From contig CALUUZ010000011.1 of assembly GCA_944324075.1 (NCBI GenBank), positions 1 to 64,000 of the forward strand: DNA of 64,000 bases, given 5' to 3'. Below the pieces are notes generated by a model. That model was not told the origin of the DNA, did no database searches, and saw only the letters and a program-made list of their open reading frames with translations. Within the stretch, counting starts at the first letter, position 1, and every line of letters begins with the position of its first letter. Source of the DNA: Candidatus Mailhella excrementigallinarum (GTDB lineage: Bacteria; Desulfobacterota; Desulfovibrionia; Desulfovibrionales; Desulfovibrionaceae). This document shows positions 17,012 to 27,061 of the stretch, one piece after another. Made by a program: the position numbers and the translations under genes.

Positions 17012-19243
17012 ATGGGTCTTTTGGATGCCGTAAGAGTCACCGCCAATGTGGGCGGCAAGGAAATCATTCTGGAAACGGGCCGTGTGGCGCGGCAGGCGCA
17101 CGGCGCGGTGTGGATCCAGTGTGAAGGCACCGTGGCTCTGGTCACAGTGTGTGAACAGCCCCTGGAAACGCCCCGGGACTTCTTTCCCCTTACCGTGGAG
17201 TACGGGGAAAAGATGTACGCCGCCGGGCGTATTCCGGGCAACTTTTTCCGGCGCGAAATCGGCCGCCCCAGCGATCATGAAACGCTGGTGTCCCGTCTGA
17301 TCGACCGCCCGATCCGTCCTCTCTTCCCCAAGGGATACGGGAACGAGGTACAGGTGCTGGCCAGCGCCATTTCCGCCGACGGACAGAATCAGCCCGACGT
17401 GCTGTGCATCACCGCCGCCTCGGCAGCCGTGAGCCTTTCCCCCATTCCCTTTGACGGCCCCATCGCGGGCGGACGCATCGGACGTGTGGACGGCGAGTTT
17501 GTGATCAATCCCACGGCAAGGGAGCTGGAACGCAGCGATCTTGATATCGTGTTCGCCGCTTCGCGCGATGCCGTGGTCATGGTGGAAGGCGAAGCCAGAT
17601 TCGTTCCCGAAGCCGTTCTGATCGACGCCCTGAACTGGGGGCACAAGGCCATTCAGCCGCTCATCGACGCCCAGGAGGAGCTGACGCGTCTTGCCGGCAA
17701 GGCCAAGAATCCCTTTACGCCCAGGGAAGATGATCCCGCCGTTTACGCGCATGTGGAAAAACTGGCCCTTGAGGCGGGCATGGCGGAAGCCCTGCGCATT
17801 CCTGAAAAGCTGGCCCGCAAGGACGCCCGCGCCGCCGTCAGGAAGCAGGTCAGGGAAATGCTCGCCGCCGATCCTGAGTGGGCCGAGAATGCGGACGCCC
17901 AGAAGGAAGTGGGCGTCATCCTCGAGCATCTGGAAAAGAAGCTGGTGCGTCAGCGTATTCTCAAGGAAGGTACCCGCATTGACGGTCGTGATACCCGAAC
18001 CGTGCGCCCCATCGAGATTGAAACCGGTGTGCTGCCCCGCGCCCACGGCTCCGTGATCTTCGCGCGCGGTGAAACCAAGTCCGTCGCCGTGACCACTCTG
18101 GGCAGTTCCACCGACGAACAGCGCGTGGATTCCCTGAACGGCGATGAAACCAAGCGTTTCATGCTGCATTACAACTTCCCGCCGTTCTCTGTGGGCGAAG
18201 TGAAGTCCCCCCGCATCTCCCGCCGCGAGATTGGGCATGGGCATCTGGCGGAGCGGGCGCTCAAGGCCGTTGTTCCCTCCAATGACAGCTTCCCCTTCAC
18301 TGTCCGCGTGGTATCGGAGACCGTGGAATCCAACGGTTCTTCCTCCATGGCCGCCGTATGCGGAGGCTGCCTTTCCCTCATGGACGCGGGGGTGCCTATT
18401 TCCGCTCCCGTGGCGGGCGTGGCCATGGGGCTGATCAAGGAAGACGATCAGTATATTGTGCTGACCGATATTCTCGGGGATGAAGACGCCCTCGGGGATA
18501 TGGACTTCAAGATCGCGGGAACCAGCGAAGGCGTTACCGCCGTGCAGATGGACATCAAGATCAACGGCCTGCCTACCGAGGTCATGGCCCGCGCCATGCA
18601 GCAGGCCAGGGAAGCCCGTCTGCATATTCTCGGCATCATGACCAAGGCGCTGCCCGGCTACCGTGAAGAGCTGTCTCCCTATGCGCCCCAGCATGAGGAA
18701 GTGATGGTCAATCCGGAAATCATCCGCATGATCATCGGCCCCGGCGGCAAGAATATCAAGGCCATCACCACCGCCACCGGCGCGTCCATTGATATCGACG
18801 ATTCCGGCCGTATCTCCATTTTCGCGCCCACGTCGGAATCCATGCGGCAGGCCAAGGAAATGGTCATGTATTACGACCAGCACGCCGAACTGGGCAAGAA
18901 CTACAATGCCAAGGTGCGCCGCATTCTTGAAATCGGCGCCATCGTCGAAATTCTGCCCAATCTCGAAGCTCTGGTGCATATCTCCCAGCTTGATACCAGC
19001 CGGGTGGAGAAAACCGAGGATGTCGCCCGTCTGGGTGAGGACATGCTGGTCAAGGTGATCGAAATCAACGGAGATCGCATCCGCGCGAGCCGCAAGGCCG
19101 TGCTGCTGGAAGAGCAGGGTATCGAATGGAATCCCGAAGACACCGCCCGTCCCCAGCGGGATCGCGGCGATCGGGGAGAGCGCGGCGGCCGTGAACGTCG
19201 TGGCGACAGGGGTGACCGCCCCCGCCGCGAACGCCGCGACTAG
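17012..19243 (+). CDS. pnp: Polyribonucleotide nucleotidyltransferase (PNPase)
   Basis: Processive 3'-5' phosphorolytic exoribonuclease, a trimer and degradosome component. 743 residues from the ATG opening MGLLDAVRVTANVGGKE, 8 nt after GGGAG. Two RNase PH domains (first with FRREIGRPSDHE; second with DGRDTRTVRPIE, ARGETKSVAVTTLG and DILGDEDALGDMDFKIAGT), then a KH domain near residue 567 (MIIGPGGKNIKAI) and an S1 domain near 627 (YNAKVRRILEIGAIVEIL). The C-terminal tail is an Arg/Gly/Asp-rich low-complexity run. It ends in a strong terminator. Confidence 0.96.
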   Translation: MGLLDAVRVTANVGGKEIILETGRVARQAHGAVWIQCEGTVALVTVCEQPLETPRDFFPLTVEYGEKMYAAGRIPGNFFRREIGRPSDHETLVSRLIDRPIRPLFPKGYGNEVQVLASAISADGQNQPDVLCITAASAAVSLSPIPFDGPIAGGRIGRVDGEFVINPTARELERSDLDIVFAASRDAVVMVEGEARFVPEAVLIDALNWGHKAIQPLIDAQEELTRLAGKAKNPFTPREDDPAVYAHVEKLALEAGMAEALRIPEKLARKDARAAVRKQVREMLAADPEWAENADAQKEVGVILEHLEKKLVRQRILKEGTRIDGRDTRTVRPIEIETGVLPRAHGSVIFARGETKSVAVTTLGSSTDEQRVDSLNGDETKRFMLHYNFPPFSVGEVKSPRISRREIGHGHLAERALKAVVPSNDSFPFTVRVVSETVESNGSSSMAAVCGGCLSLMDAGVPISAPVAGVAMGLIKEDDQYIVLTDILGDEDALGDMDFKIAGTSEGVTAVQMDIKINGLPTEVMARAMQQAREARLHILGIMTKALPGYREELSPYAPQHEEVMVNPEIIRMIIGPGGKNIKAITTATGASIDIDDSGRISIFAPTSESMRQAKEMVMYYDQHAELGKNYNAKVRRILEIGAIVEILPNLEALVHISQLDTSRVEKTEDVARLGEDMLVKVIEINGDRIRASRKAVLLEEQGIEWNPEDTARPQRDRGDRGERGGRERRGDRGDRPRRERRD

Positions 19244-19263
19244 CCGTCCGATATTGAACTGAG

Positions 19264-19305
19264 ACAGAAGCCCCGCCGGGATTTCCCGGCGGGGCTTCTG
19301 TCTTT
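19264..19305 (+). terminator. Rho-independent terminator of the truB-rpsO-pnp unit
   Basis: ACAGAAGCCCCGCCGGGA pairs perfectly with TCCCGGCGGGGCTTCTGT across a two-base loop, followed by CTTT. It separates pnp from the RTX gene. Confidence 0.9.
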
Positions 19306-19362
19306 AAGACGTGCGCATTCCGGCGGGGATTTCCGGTGAACGATGCCGGTTGTTTCATTTGC

Positions 19363-19707
19363 GTGTACCTCAATTTCACATGTCCGGCGCGACACGGCGT
19401 GGTTTCCGGCAAAAAGACAGCTTCAGGCACAGTGACGGGCCGGGGCTATACGCCTTTCGGCACGGATGCGCAACCGCATCCGGGAATCAGCATTGAACCC
19501 CTTTTCAGGGGTTTGAGGGGACATGTTCCCCATTCAGGGTGGATCCGCGCCCCGGTTTGCAACTGACGCGGCAAGGGTACCACCAGGACAAGGGTCCGCC
19601 CCTCCATGAGCCGCTTCATGGAAAGGGGAATCTGTCCGGTTCCGTTTCCGGCATGGGGCTGGAAAGGGAAGATGTTCAACTTTCTGTTATCCTCCGGAGG
19701 ATAAAAC
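19363..19707 (+). promoter_or_regulatory. Conserved leader of RTX gene 1
   Basis: Related along its length to the leaders at 27062-27415 and 30818-31171. It begins with GTGTACCTCAAT, a degenerate form of the GTGTACCCTAAT that starts the other two. It shares a GGGGACATGTTCCCC-type hairpin, GTTTGCAACTGA, CGGCAAGGGTACCACCAGGA and the final TTCAACTTTCTG block. The last 18-nt palindrome TTATCCTCCGGAGGATAA contains the Shine-Dalgarno. Conservation in three genes suggests RNA-level regulation. Confidence 0.65.
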
Positions 19708-22700
19708 ATGGCTGCACCTATCTGGTTTGATGAAAAAGCCTATCTGAGCAACAAGGCTGCCCAGCTCAATACCATCAAATATGATGGCAAGAGTGACTGG
19801 ACTGCCGCTGATGTGACTGCCGCGTTCGGTTCGATGACCGCGTACGAGCACTTTCTTGCCAGCGGAAACGCCGAAAACATCAGCCCCAATACCGGTTTCG
19901 ACGTGGCCGAATACCTGGCGGCCAAGGCTGCGCAGCTCAATGACGCCAAATTCGAAGGGCGTACGGACTGGGACGAGGCATCCGTGCTTGCTTCCTTTAA
20001 TAAGGCCGGGATCAGCGCCTGGGATCACTACGTCAAGTACGGAACCACCGAAGGCATTAACCCTTCCAACGGCTTTGACACCAGCGCCTACCTTGAGGCC
20101 AAGGCCGCTCAGCTCAATGCCATGAATGACGGTGCAGGCTATGAAGGCCGTACGGACTGGACCGCCGCCCAGGTCGCCGAAAGCTTCCAGCAGGCCGGGA
20201 TCAGCGCGCTTGAACACTACTACCTGGCCGGACAGTCCGAAGGGCTGACCATTCCCGCCGTGCCCGCGGGCGAACAGGTGACCACCGACTTCAACCCGTA
20301 TGAAGATTCGGGCAATGATCCCGAAAAGCCCGGCGAAACCTATGAGCTGACCGAAGGCTGGGACAATGTCACCGGTACGGCCAACGACGATACCTTCAAT
20401 GCCGAGCTGGGCGCTCTGAACGCGCAGGATCGCATTGATGGCGGCGACGGCAACGATACCCTGCATGCCTATGTGGCCGACAGCCTCCTGGGGGGAGGGA
20501 ACTATGCCGTCAATCCCCGTATTGAAAATGTGGAGAACCTGTTCTTCACAGCTCAGGGATCGACGACGGATGGCGGTGGAGACAACCTCACCGGTGCGGC
20601 CATTGACTTCGATCGTGTGCAGCTTGCCGACGGCAAGACGATGACCATTGGTTCCGTGGACAGCCGCGGCGATCTTTCCATTGAGGATGTGCGCCACAAC
20701 TCCAACGAAACCGTCATCCGCTTCCAGGACGCCGATCCCGGCGTGGGGCTTGAAGTCTACTTCCGTCCCCAGAACATTGTGTCCGAAGACGCCACCACCA
20801 CAGGCAAGCTGTATCTGCAGCTCATTGATGCCGTGGGGGCGGCCGAAGCTCTTGCCGCCGGAACCGACTCCGAAGCCGGAGCGCTGCGTGACAACCCCTA
20901 CACGGGCTTCCAGTTCACGCTGAACGGCAAGACCTACACGCTCGATTTCGGCGTGTACAACTCCACCACTGACGATACCCCCACCTATGAAGAACTGGCC
21001 GAGCAGATTCAGGCGGCCATCAGAGCCAATGCCGAACTGAAGGGCCTGGGTCTGGAGGTGAGCATAGGCTCTGATTTCGAGGCTACCGTGGGTATCGGAC
21101 AGTACGAAGGCACCAGGGTCAATGGACAGACCATCGTGATCACCACCGAACAGGGTGAGCTGATCGGCGGCAACTGGATTGCCGCCAATGGTCTCCCCCC
21201 CACGAACTCCACTTCCGCCACCATGGCGAATCCGTCCAGCACGGACTGCCCGCTGACATCCACGACTCTTGAACTGAGCGGCGCCGGACATGTTGACTTC
21301 TCCGACAATGCCCTGTGCCTGCCCAACCTCATTCAGGGGTCCAGCGCGGGCGACGTCATCATCGGCTCCACGGCCGATGCCAACGGTGTCGAACGCATTG
21401 ACGTGAAGATGGACGAAGGCTCCTGGCTCAGCGCTCTGGCTTCCACCAATGAAGCCCTGCGCATGGTGACTGTGGAAGGCAGGGATATCGACGGCGACGG
21501 CAAGGCCGAGAACGGCAGCCTGTTCATCGGCGACTGGAACGGCAGAGGTTCCCTCAAGGGGGATGGCTCCGCCTCTACCTGGACTGATGCCGCATCCCTG
21601 CTGTCGTCCGGCGCAAACGCCGGCCTTGTTGATGTCGCCGTGTTCGACGGGGCTTCCTATGCGGGAGACATCAACGTGGCCGCCTCGATTACCTCTCACA
21701 GCTATGACAAGTACCTCAAGGGCGTGGACGGAGACGAATCCGGCCTGGGCAACCCCCCTGTGGATGGCTACGACGGCTTTGCCTACAACACCGGCGCGGG
21801 CGACGACGTGATCAATATGACCGTCAGCGGAGCCGTGGCTGCTGACAATGATTTCAAGCTGAATATCAATACCGGCGCCGGTAACGACCTGGTGGCGTTC
21901 CGCTATGATGATGCCATCACCGGCAACCAGGGCACCAGCCAGAAAGGGCTGCAGAACGTGACCATCAGCACTGGTGAAGGCGACGATACCGTGTGGTTCT
22001 ACGGCGACGCGAAAGGCATGGACGGCGCCGACTCCGACGGTTCCGCGGTTATCAGCGCAGGCGCGGGCAATGACGTGATCTACGTCAACCAGCAGGAATT
22101 CTTCACCGGCAAGGATCAGAGGCAGTTGGATTCCAGCGCGTATAACGCCGTGTGGGTACTCAACACCACTGGCACGCAGGTAGGCATCGCTGGTCTCGAG
22201 GGCGCGACGATGAACAACGATCTGTCTTCCGGACAGAGCCAGTTCAACGTGAACGTGCCCCAGGGGTCCACGCTGCAGGTGACGGTGTCCTTCAAGGGCT
22301 TTGAAGCGACTGTCGACGTCGATGGCGTGAACGGAACGACGGTTTCCGCCGATGCCGTCAATCAGGCCATCATCCGGGCGGTTGAAAATGATCCTGTCCT
22401 CGGCAATCTGCTTTCCGCCAAGGACGGCGCGGGCAACAGCCTGATTATCGAGTCGCTCATCAACGGGCAGATGACTCCTGGAGATCTTGAAATCTCCTTC
22501 GGCGTCAGGGACGCGGACGGCAAGGTTACCCCCGGCGGCATCACTGCCAACAACAGGTACGATCCCCAGTTCGCCACGGATTCCTCCAGCAATCCTTTCC
22601 AGGGCAATAACAGCACGGATACGCAGGCTGTGGTCGACGGCGGCGCGGGCAACGACCTTATTGTCATCGGTCCCAACGGCGAACGTGACGTGGTGGTGCT

Positions 22701-24216
22701 GGGCGGCGGCGACGATGTCCTCGTCGGCTTCAAGAGCGGAGAGGACAAGCTCAATGTGGCCGGTCTGCTCAATGCCATCACCGAGAAAGAACCTTTTGCC
22801 CAGGCCGGAACAGTCACGACCCTGACCAACAATTCCGCCGCGATCACCGACTTCAGCAAGACCCTTCCCGATGACAAGAATGAAGACGGCATTTACAGTC
22901 AGACGGAAATCAACACCTTCCTGTCGGAAGGAACACTGAAGCTCGGTTTCACCGGAGCGGAAAGCGGCGACAAGGCTGTGGTGCTTCTGCATAACCAGAA
23001 TGCCGCCGGTCAGCATGTCTATACCATCCTGCAGGTGACGCCCAACGGCTCCGATGTTTCCGCCACCGTCATAGGTTCTCTGACGCTCGGCGCGGGTGAG
23101 TCTCTGGATATCCGCGATCTCGTGGTCAGCAATGACCTCGGTGCTGTGGACAGTGGAGCGGGTCTGCCGGGTATTACCGTCACCCCCGGCGCGGACGGCA
23201 AGGTTCCCGGAGTCGACAGCGGCGCTACCGTCTCTGGTACGGAGAACAACGATACCTTTGATGCTCTCAGCAGCGACCTGAAGGCGCAGGACGGCACTCA
23301 GATCACGAAGATTGAGGGAGGCGCCGGCAATGATACCTTCAATGTGAAGGGCGACATGGGCTCCATTGTCATTGACGGCGGTGCGGGCAGCGACGAGGTG
23401 GTCATGGGCAAGGCCGGCGGCACGGTGACCGTGGCCGGTGTGGAAAAGGTGGACGCCTCCGCTGCCACGAACGACGTGACTGTCAAACATGACGGAGACA
23501 ACACCCTGAGCAGCTTCACCGGCGGAACCGGCAGCGACTTTGCCGTGGCGGACACTGCCAATGATGCCACGCTTGAAGGCGGCGACGGAGCCAATATGCT
23601 CATGGGCGGCAAACTGATGTTTGCCGGGGCGGCATCCGAACTCAGGGATGGAGTCTATGCCGAGTCCGAGGCCGCAGATCTGACGGGCGGCAAGATAAAC
23701 GCCCATGTCAACACTGTGTTCAATGGAGACAGCGCAAACTGGCTTGGAGATGCCAAAAAGCTCTTCAGCGACCATAATGTGCTGGATGCCCACGGTCTGG
23801 ACGGTGCGGATATGGTCGCTTCTTCGACCATGGATACCTTCCTCTTCCAGAACGGGAACATATCCGGCAAGGACAGGGAAGTCCCCAGCGCCGAAGCCAC
23901 CATCCACAGCTTCAAGGTGGGTGAAGACAGCATCCTGCTCATGGGGCAGGGAGATATGGCGAAAACCGTGACGTCGGCAGATTCCGCCTTTATCGGTGAA
24001 ATCTCCTCTGCCATTACGGTGGCAAAGGGCAACGACAACTCGGAAGCCACCATTACCATCAACTGGTCTGAACTGAAGACGGATGTATCCGCCTGGGCTT
24101 CACAGACCCTTTCCGATGTTGCCCAGACCACCATTCATCTGGTCGGCATTCAGGGATGGGATGGTGACACCAGCGATCTGGCCGACTTCTTCGGCACAAC
24201 GACTCAGAACGCCTAG
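19708..24216 (+). CDS. Large RTX-type secreted surface protein
   Basis: 1502 residues, acidic, no signal peptide. Residues 1-185 hold three copies of a module of about 60 residues (WFDEKAYLSNKAAQLN; FDVAEYLAAKAAQLND; FDTSAYLEAKAAQLNA; each with DWT...V...F and a closing HY...G...EG). Glycine/aspartate RTX-type calcium repeats are scattered at about 242 (DGGDGNDTL), 693, 721, 754, 783, 976, 997, 1202 and 1223 (DGGAGSDEV). The C-terminal 170 residues match the paralogues at 27416 and 29177, ending in a hydrophobic DLADFFGT-type tail expected of a type I secretion signal. Likely exported by the linked ABC/HlyD/TolC system and retained at the surface as an adhesin or S-layer-like protein. A 1406-residue antisense open frame here is only a shadow. 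sapC follows. Confidence 0.85.
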   Translation: MAAPIWFDEKAYLSNKAAQLNTIKYDGKSDWTAADVTAAFGSMTAYEHFLASGNAENISPNTGFDVAEYLAAKAAQLNDAKFEGRTDWDEASVLASFNKAGISAWDHYVKYGTTEGINPSNGFDTSAYLEAKAAQLNAMNDGAGYEGRTDWTAAQVAESFQQAGISALEHYYLAGQSEGLTIPAVPAGEQVTTDFNPYEDSGNDPEKPGETYELTEGWDNVTGTANDDTFNAELGALNAQDRIDGGDGNDTLHAYVADSLLGGGNYAVNPRIENVENLFFTAQGSTTDGGGDNLTGAAIDFDRVQLADGKTMTIGSVDSRGDLSIEDVRHNSNETVIRFQDADPGVGLEVYFRPQNIVSEDATTTGKLYLQLIDAVGAAEALAAGTDSEAGALRDNPYTGFQFTLNGKTYTLDFGVYNSTTDDTPTYEELAEQIQAAIRANAELKGLGLEVSIGSDFEATVGIGQYEGTRVNGQTIVITTEQGELIGGNWIAANGLPPTNSTSATMANPSSTDCPLTSTTLELSGAGHVDFSDNALCLPNLIQGSSAGDVIIGSTADANGVERIDVKMDEGSWLSALASTNEALRMVTVEGRDIDGDGKAENGSLFIGDWNGRGSLKGDGSASTWTDAASLLSSGANAGLVDVAVFDGASYAGDINVAASITSHSYDKYLKGVDGDESGLGNPPVDGYDGFAYNTGAGDDVINMTVSGAVAADNDFKLNINTGAGNDLVAFRYDDAITGNQGTSQKGLQNVTISTGEGDDTVWFYGDAKGMDGADSDGSAVISAGAGNDVIYVNQQEFFTGKDQRQLDSSAYNAVWVLNTTGTQVGIAGLEGATMNNDLSSGQSQFNVNVPQGSTLQVTVSFKGFEATVDVDGVNGTTVSADAVNQAIIRAVENDPVLGNLLSAKDGAGNSLIIESLINGQMTPGDLEISFGVRDADGKVTPGGITANNRYDPQFATDSSSNPFQGNNSTDTQAVVDGGAGNDLIVIGPNGERDVVVLGGGDDVLVGFKSGEDKLNVAGLLNAITEKEPFAQAGTVTTLTNNSAAITDFSKTLPDDKNEDGIYSQTEINTFLSEGTLKLGFTGAESGDKAVVLLHNQNAAGQHVYTILQVTPNGSDVSATVIGSLTLGAGESLDIRDLVVSNDLGAVDSGAGLPGITVTPGADGKVPGVDSGATVSGTENNDTFDALSSDLKAQDGTQITKIEGGAGNDTFNVKGDMGSIVIDGGAGSDEVVMGKAGGTVTVAGVEKVDASAATNDVTVKHDGDNTLSSFTGGTGSDFAVADTANDATLEGGDGANMLMGGKLMFAGAASELRDGVYAESEAADLTGGKINAHVNTVFNGDSANWLGDAKKLFSDHNVLDAHGLDGADMVASSTMDTFLFQNGNISGKDREVPSAEATIHSFKVGEDSILLMGQGDMAKTVTSADSAFIGEISSAITVAKGNDNSEATITINWSELKTDVSAWASQTLSDVAQTTIHLVGIQGWDGDTSDLADFFGTTTQNA

Positions 24217-24372
24217 GTTCCGGTCATGACAAGTCCCGCCTCCCCCGGGAGGCGGGTCATCTGGCGGACGACCTGTCCGCCCGCTGTTCGGCCCGGCTCA
24301 GCCGCCGCTTTCCCATCGCGGCTGCCCGGGCCGAACTCTTGTTTCCCGCAACATATTTTGTCAGGAGCCGAT

Positions 24373-25131
24373 ATGCCTGTATCTCCCGTGGTTCTGAACA
24401 GAAAAACGCACGCCCGGTTAACCTGGAAGGCGCTGGAAGACTATTCCTTTGCCGCAGGCATGACGGTCGTCCCCCTGCTGGTATTTGAAGTCCCCGGTGC
24501 TGCGCGCTGTTTTCCGATAATTTTTGCCAATCCTCGCAATGCCATGCCGTATGCCCTGCTCGGCCTGGGCGGCAGAAATATTTTTGTGGATGCGCAAGGG
24601 CGCTGGACAGCTCCCTGTCTCCCTCTCATGTTGTCAAACTATCCCTTTTCCCTGGCGGAGATCCATCAGCAGGACGGAGAAGATGCGATTGAAAAAAGGG
24701 AACTGGCCGTCGCCATCGTCGAGGACGCTCCGCATTTTCACCAGCCCGACGGCGTCCGCCTGTATGACGGAAAGGGAAAGCCTACGCAGTTGCTGCGCCA
24801 TGTTACCACCGTTATGGGCAATCAGTACCGTCACTATGCTGACAGCAGGAAGAGTCTTGAAGAGCTGAACCTGACCGGCGCTCTGCGCGAACGCGTGGCG
24901 GGCGTGCGTACGGGAGGCGGGGAGCGCGCAGTGGGCGGTCTGCGCGTGGCGGACAGGGAAGCAGTCATGTCCCTGCCCGACGTCACACTCGGCAAGTGGG
25001 CCAGGGACGGGGTTCTGGAAATGCTGTTCGCCCACTGGGAAAGCATGCGTCACCTCGGAAAGCTGCTGGATGATCCTTCCTGTCCGAAAGGGAAGGAAAA
25101 CGGCGCGGGTGAAGAGGCTCCGGTACAGTAA
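24373..25131 (+). CDS. sapC: SapC-family protein
   Basis: 252 residues from the ATG opening MPVSPVVLNRKTHARL, preceded by CAGGAG. Recognised by the conserved N-terminal half (FPIIFANPRNAMPYALLGL, NIFVDAQGRW, PFSLAEI) and the later LYDGKGKPTQLL. No signal peptide, so it is presumably cytoplasmic. SapC was first described in the Campylobacter fetus S-layer locus, next to the type I secretion genes that export S-layer proteins; its biochemistry is unresolved. Its position directly after a type I substrate fits a role in handling or secretion of that protein. A 22-nt GC hairpin without a T-run (24236-24257) lies between the two genes. Confidence 0.82.
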   Translation: MPVSPVVLNRKTHARLTWKALEDYSFAAGMTVVPLLVFEVPGAARCFPIIFANPRNAMPYALLGLGGRNIFVDAQGRWTAPCLPLMLSNYPFSLAEIHQQDGEDAIEKRELAVAIVEDAPHFHQPDGVRLYDGKGKPTQLLRHVTTVMGNQYRHYADSRKSLEELNLTGALRERVAGVRTGGGERAVGGLRVADREAVMSLPDVTLGKWARDGVLEMLFAHWESMRHLGKLLDDPSCPKGKENGAGEEAPVQ

Positions 25132-25430
25132 ACACGTCTGAACAAGACTCTTTTCAAATCTTCGCCAGAGCATTTCGCTCATGAGATGCCGAGTCGCGCG
25201 AAGCGCGACTCCGCCGCGCCGCTCTCTTCCGGTGTCGCCGCAGTTCACTTGCGGCCGCTCCGACGGAGGCGTGAGCCTCGCGGGCCGGAACAGGGACCTG
25301 GCCGGCAGACATGTTCAGACGCAAAACGCTCCGGGAATTCCGCACGCCTTTCTCCGCGGGCTGCGGATTCATACGGCGGGGCGAGACGGCTGCGGATTGA
25401 AACATGACGCCGAACTCTTGCCGGTGCGGT
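25132..25430. other. Intergenic region with reversed repeat B and a repeat-C-like tail
   Basis: About 25165-25320 is family B on the minus strand (GTTCCGGCCCGC, GAACTGCGGCGACACCGG, ending GAGCGAAATGC). At 25385-25405 GGCTGCGGATTGAAACATG matches the distal end of family C. No gene recognised. Confidence 0.5.
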
Positions 25431-25481
25431 GAATATATGTCATATTCTACGCAAAAGATGCGGAGAATATGACATATATTC
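25431..25481 (+). promoter_or_regulatory. 18-bp inverted repeat covering the fic start codon
   Basis: GAATATATGTCATATTCT (25431-25448) is exactly inverted as AGAATATGACATATATTC (25464-25481), with a 15-nt spacer. The start ATG (25469-25471) lies inside the right arm and the GGAGA Shine-Dalgarno straddles its left edge. It could be an operator for a dimeric repressor (perhaps autoregulation) or an mRNA hairpin hiding the start. The AT-rich composition stands out from the surroundings. Confidence 0.75.
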
Positions 25482-26575
25482 ATGAATGCCCGGAGTGGCC
25501 CCACTTTCGATGGGATATGGCTTCACTTGCGCTTCCCCTTGCCGAACTGCGCCACAGGCAGGGCCTGCTTGTCGGCAGAATGAACGCCATGGGCTTTTCC
25601 GCACGCGCGGAAGCCGGCCTGGAAACACTGGCGCTGGACATGGTGAAATCCGGTGCCATTGAAGGGGAGTCGCTGAACATGCCCCAGGTGCGCTCCTCGC
25701 TTGCCCGCAGGCTTGGCGTGGATATCGGCGGACTTTCCCCGGTGAGCAGACAGGTGGAAGGTATGACGGAAATGATGCTGGACGCCACGCAGCGTTATGC
25801 CGAGCCCCTGACAGAGGAACGTCTTCTGCGGTGGCATCTGGCGCTGTTTTCCGGCGGAGCGCCCCGGCGCGTTGTGCCCGGCGCATGGCGCACGGCGGCT
25901 TCCGGTCCCATGCAGGTGGTTTCCGGCTACATAGGGCACGAAAAGGTTCATTTTGAAGCTCCGGCGGCGGAACGGCTGGAGCGGGAGATATCCCGCTTTC
26001 TTGAATGGTTCAACGCTCCTCCTGTGTCCGACCCGGTTCTCGGAGCCGGCATTGCTCATCTATGGTTCGTGACCATTCATCCCTTTGAAGACGGCAACGG
26101 ACGTATCGCACGGGCTATTGCCGACTGCGCCCTTGCCCGCGCGGACGGCTGTCCTCAGCGATTCTACAGCATGTCGGGGCAAATCGAGCGGGAACGAAGA
26201 ACCTATTATGAAATTCTGGAACGTACCCAGAAAGGCGATCTGGAAATAACCCCCTGGCTGGAGTGGTTTCTGGCCTGCCTGAGGCGCGCCGTTGACGGCG
26301 CGGAGACAACTCTTGCCGCCGTTTTCCGCAAGGCATCCGTGTGGAACCGTGCGAACAGGCATGCGCTCAATGCGCGGCAGCGCGCAATTCTCAATCGTCT
26401 GCTGGACGGTTTCGAGGGCAGGCTGACCAGCGGCAAATATGCAAAACTTGCGAAATGTTCTCAGGATACCGCGCTGCGCGACATCAGGGAACTGATGGAA
26501 TTCGGCATCCTCAGGCAGGGAAAGGAAGGCGGCCGCAGCACAGGCTATGAGCTTTCCGGGGAAGGCGACGCATAA
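25469..26575 (+). CDS. Fic-family protein (likely AMPylase)
   Basis: 368 residues from the ATG opening MTYIHECPEWPHFRWD, the usual start of the DUF4172-Fic subfamily. The Fic core motif is HPFEDGNGRIAR near residue 209, complete for transfer of AMP from ATP to a target hydroxyl. Upstream near residue 55 is SGAIEG, matching the (S/T)xxxE(G/N) inhibitory motif, so it looks like a class II, self-inhibited Fic. A C-terminal winged-helix-like region (SGKYAKLAKCSQDTALRDIRELMEFGIL) could bind DNA, consistent with the inverted repeat over its own start. The target is unknown. It lies between secreted-protein genes but has no secretion signal that I can see. Confidence 0.9.
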   Translation: MTYIHECPEWPHFRWDMASLALPLAELRHRQGLLVGRMNAMGFSARAEAGLETLALDMVKSGAIEGESLNMPQVRSSLARRLGVDIGGLSPVSRQVEGMTEMMLDATQRYAEPLTEERLLRWHLALFSGGAPRRVVPGAWRTAASGPMQVVSGYIGHEKVHFEAPAAERLEREISRFLEWFNAPPVSDPVLGAGIAHLWFVTIHPFEDGNGRIARAIADCALARADGCPQRFYSMSGQIERERRTYYEILERTQKGDLEITPWLEWFLACLRRAVDGAETTLAAVFRKASVWNRANRHALNARQRAILNRLLDGFEGRLTSGKYAKLAKCSQDTALRDIRELMEFGILRQGKEGGRSTGYELSGEGDA

Positions 26576-27061
26576 AGAAGCTGTCTCACGGTACGGAAAA
26601 CAAACTCCTTTGCCGGGCTGTCTTGCCATGCGTATCGGCTTCGCATCTTGTTCCCTCAGCGCAGCCGATTGCCGTGCGCTCCAAAAATGCGGATGAGCGC
26701 GCGACAGGATCTGCCACATGCGGCACTGCCTGCCCGGAACGCGCGGAGCGGCCGTCCGGGTGTCGCTGAGCGTGGCCTGCCTGTCTTCCGGACGCATCGG
26801 CAAGACAGCGCTCTGATGATTCTCCGCAGGCCGGCAGCAACAGCCTCCGTCATTTTCTCCACAGTTTCCGTTCCCGGAGCGCGCCTTGCGGATTCCACCT
26901 TCGCAAAACGCGCTCTCCGGCATCACCCGCGCCGCCGTCATGCCTGAAATTCCCGGTATTCGCCACTGTCGGGCATGTCCGGCACATGCCGGAACAGGTT
27001 TCATGACACCGGACCGCGCTGTCGGCGCAGGAGGCAATGCCTGCTTCCGCGGTGTTTTCGG
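26576..27061. other. Non-coding region left of the invertible segment
   Basis: About 490 bases, GC-rich. Several short overlapping frames on both strands have no recognisable motif and look spurious. No family A/B/C repeat and no clear promoter seen. Confidence 0.35.

Noticed and set aside
16787..18979. 730-residue frame antisense to pnp
   Set aside because: Pnp is unmistakable on the plus strand; the reverse frame is His/Gly-rich shadow.
19687..23907. 1406-residue open frame antisense to the RTX gene
   Set aside because: The plus strand has clear RTX repeats, paralogues and a ribosome-binding site; the antisense frame is low-complexity and arises from the codon bias of Gly/Asp/Ala-rich sequence.
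24236..24257. Terminator between the RTX gene and sapC
   Set aside because: A strong GC palindrome (CCCGCCTCC/GGAGGCGGG) but with no T-tract; it may be an RNA-stability hairpin, and co-transcription of sapC remains possible.
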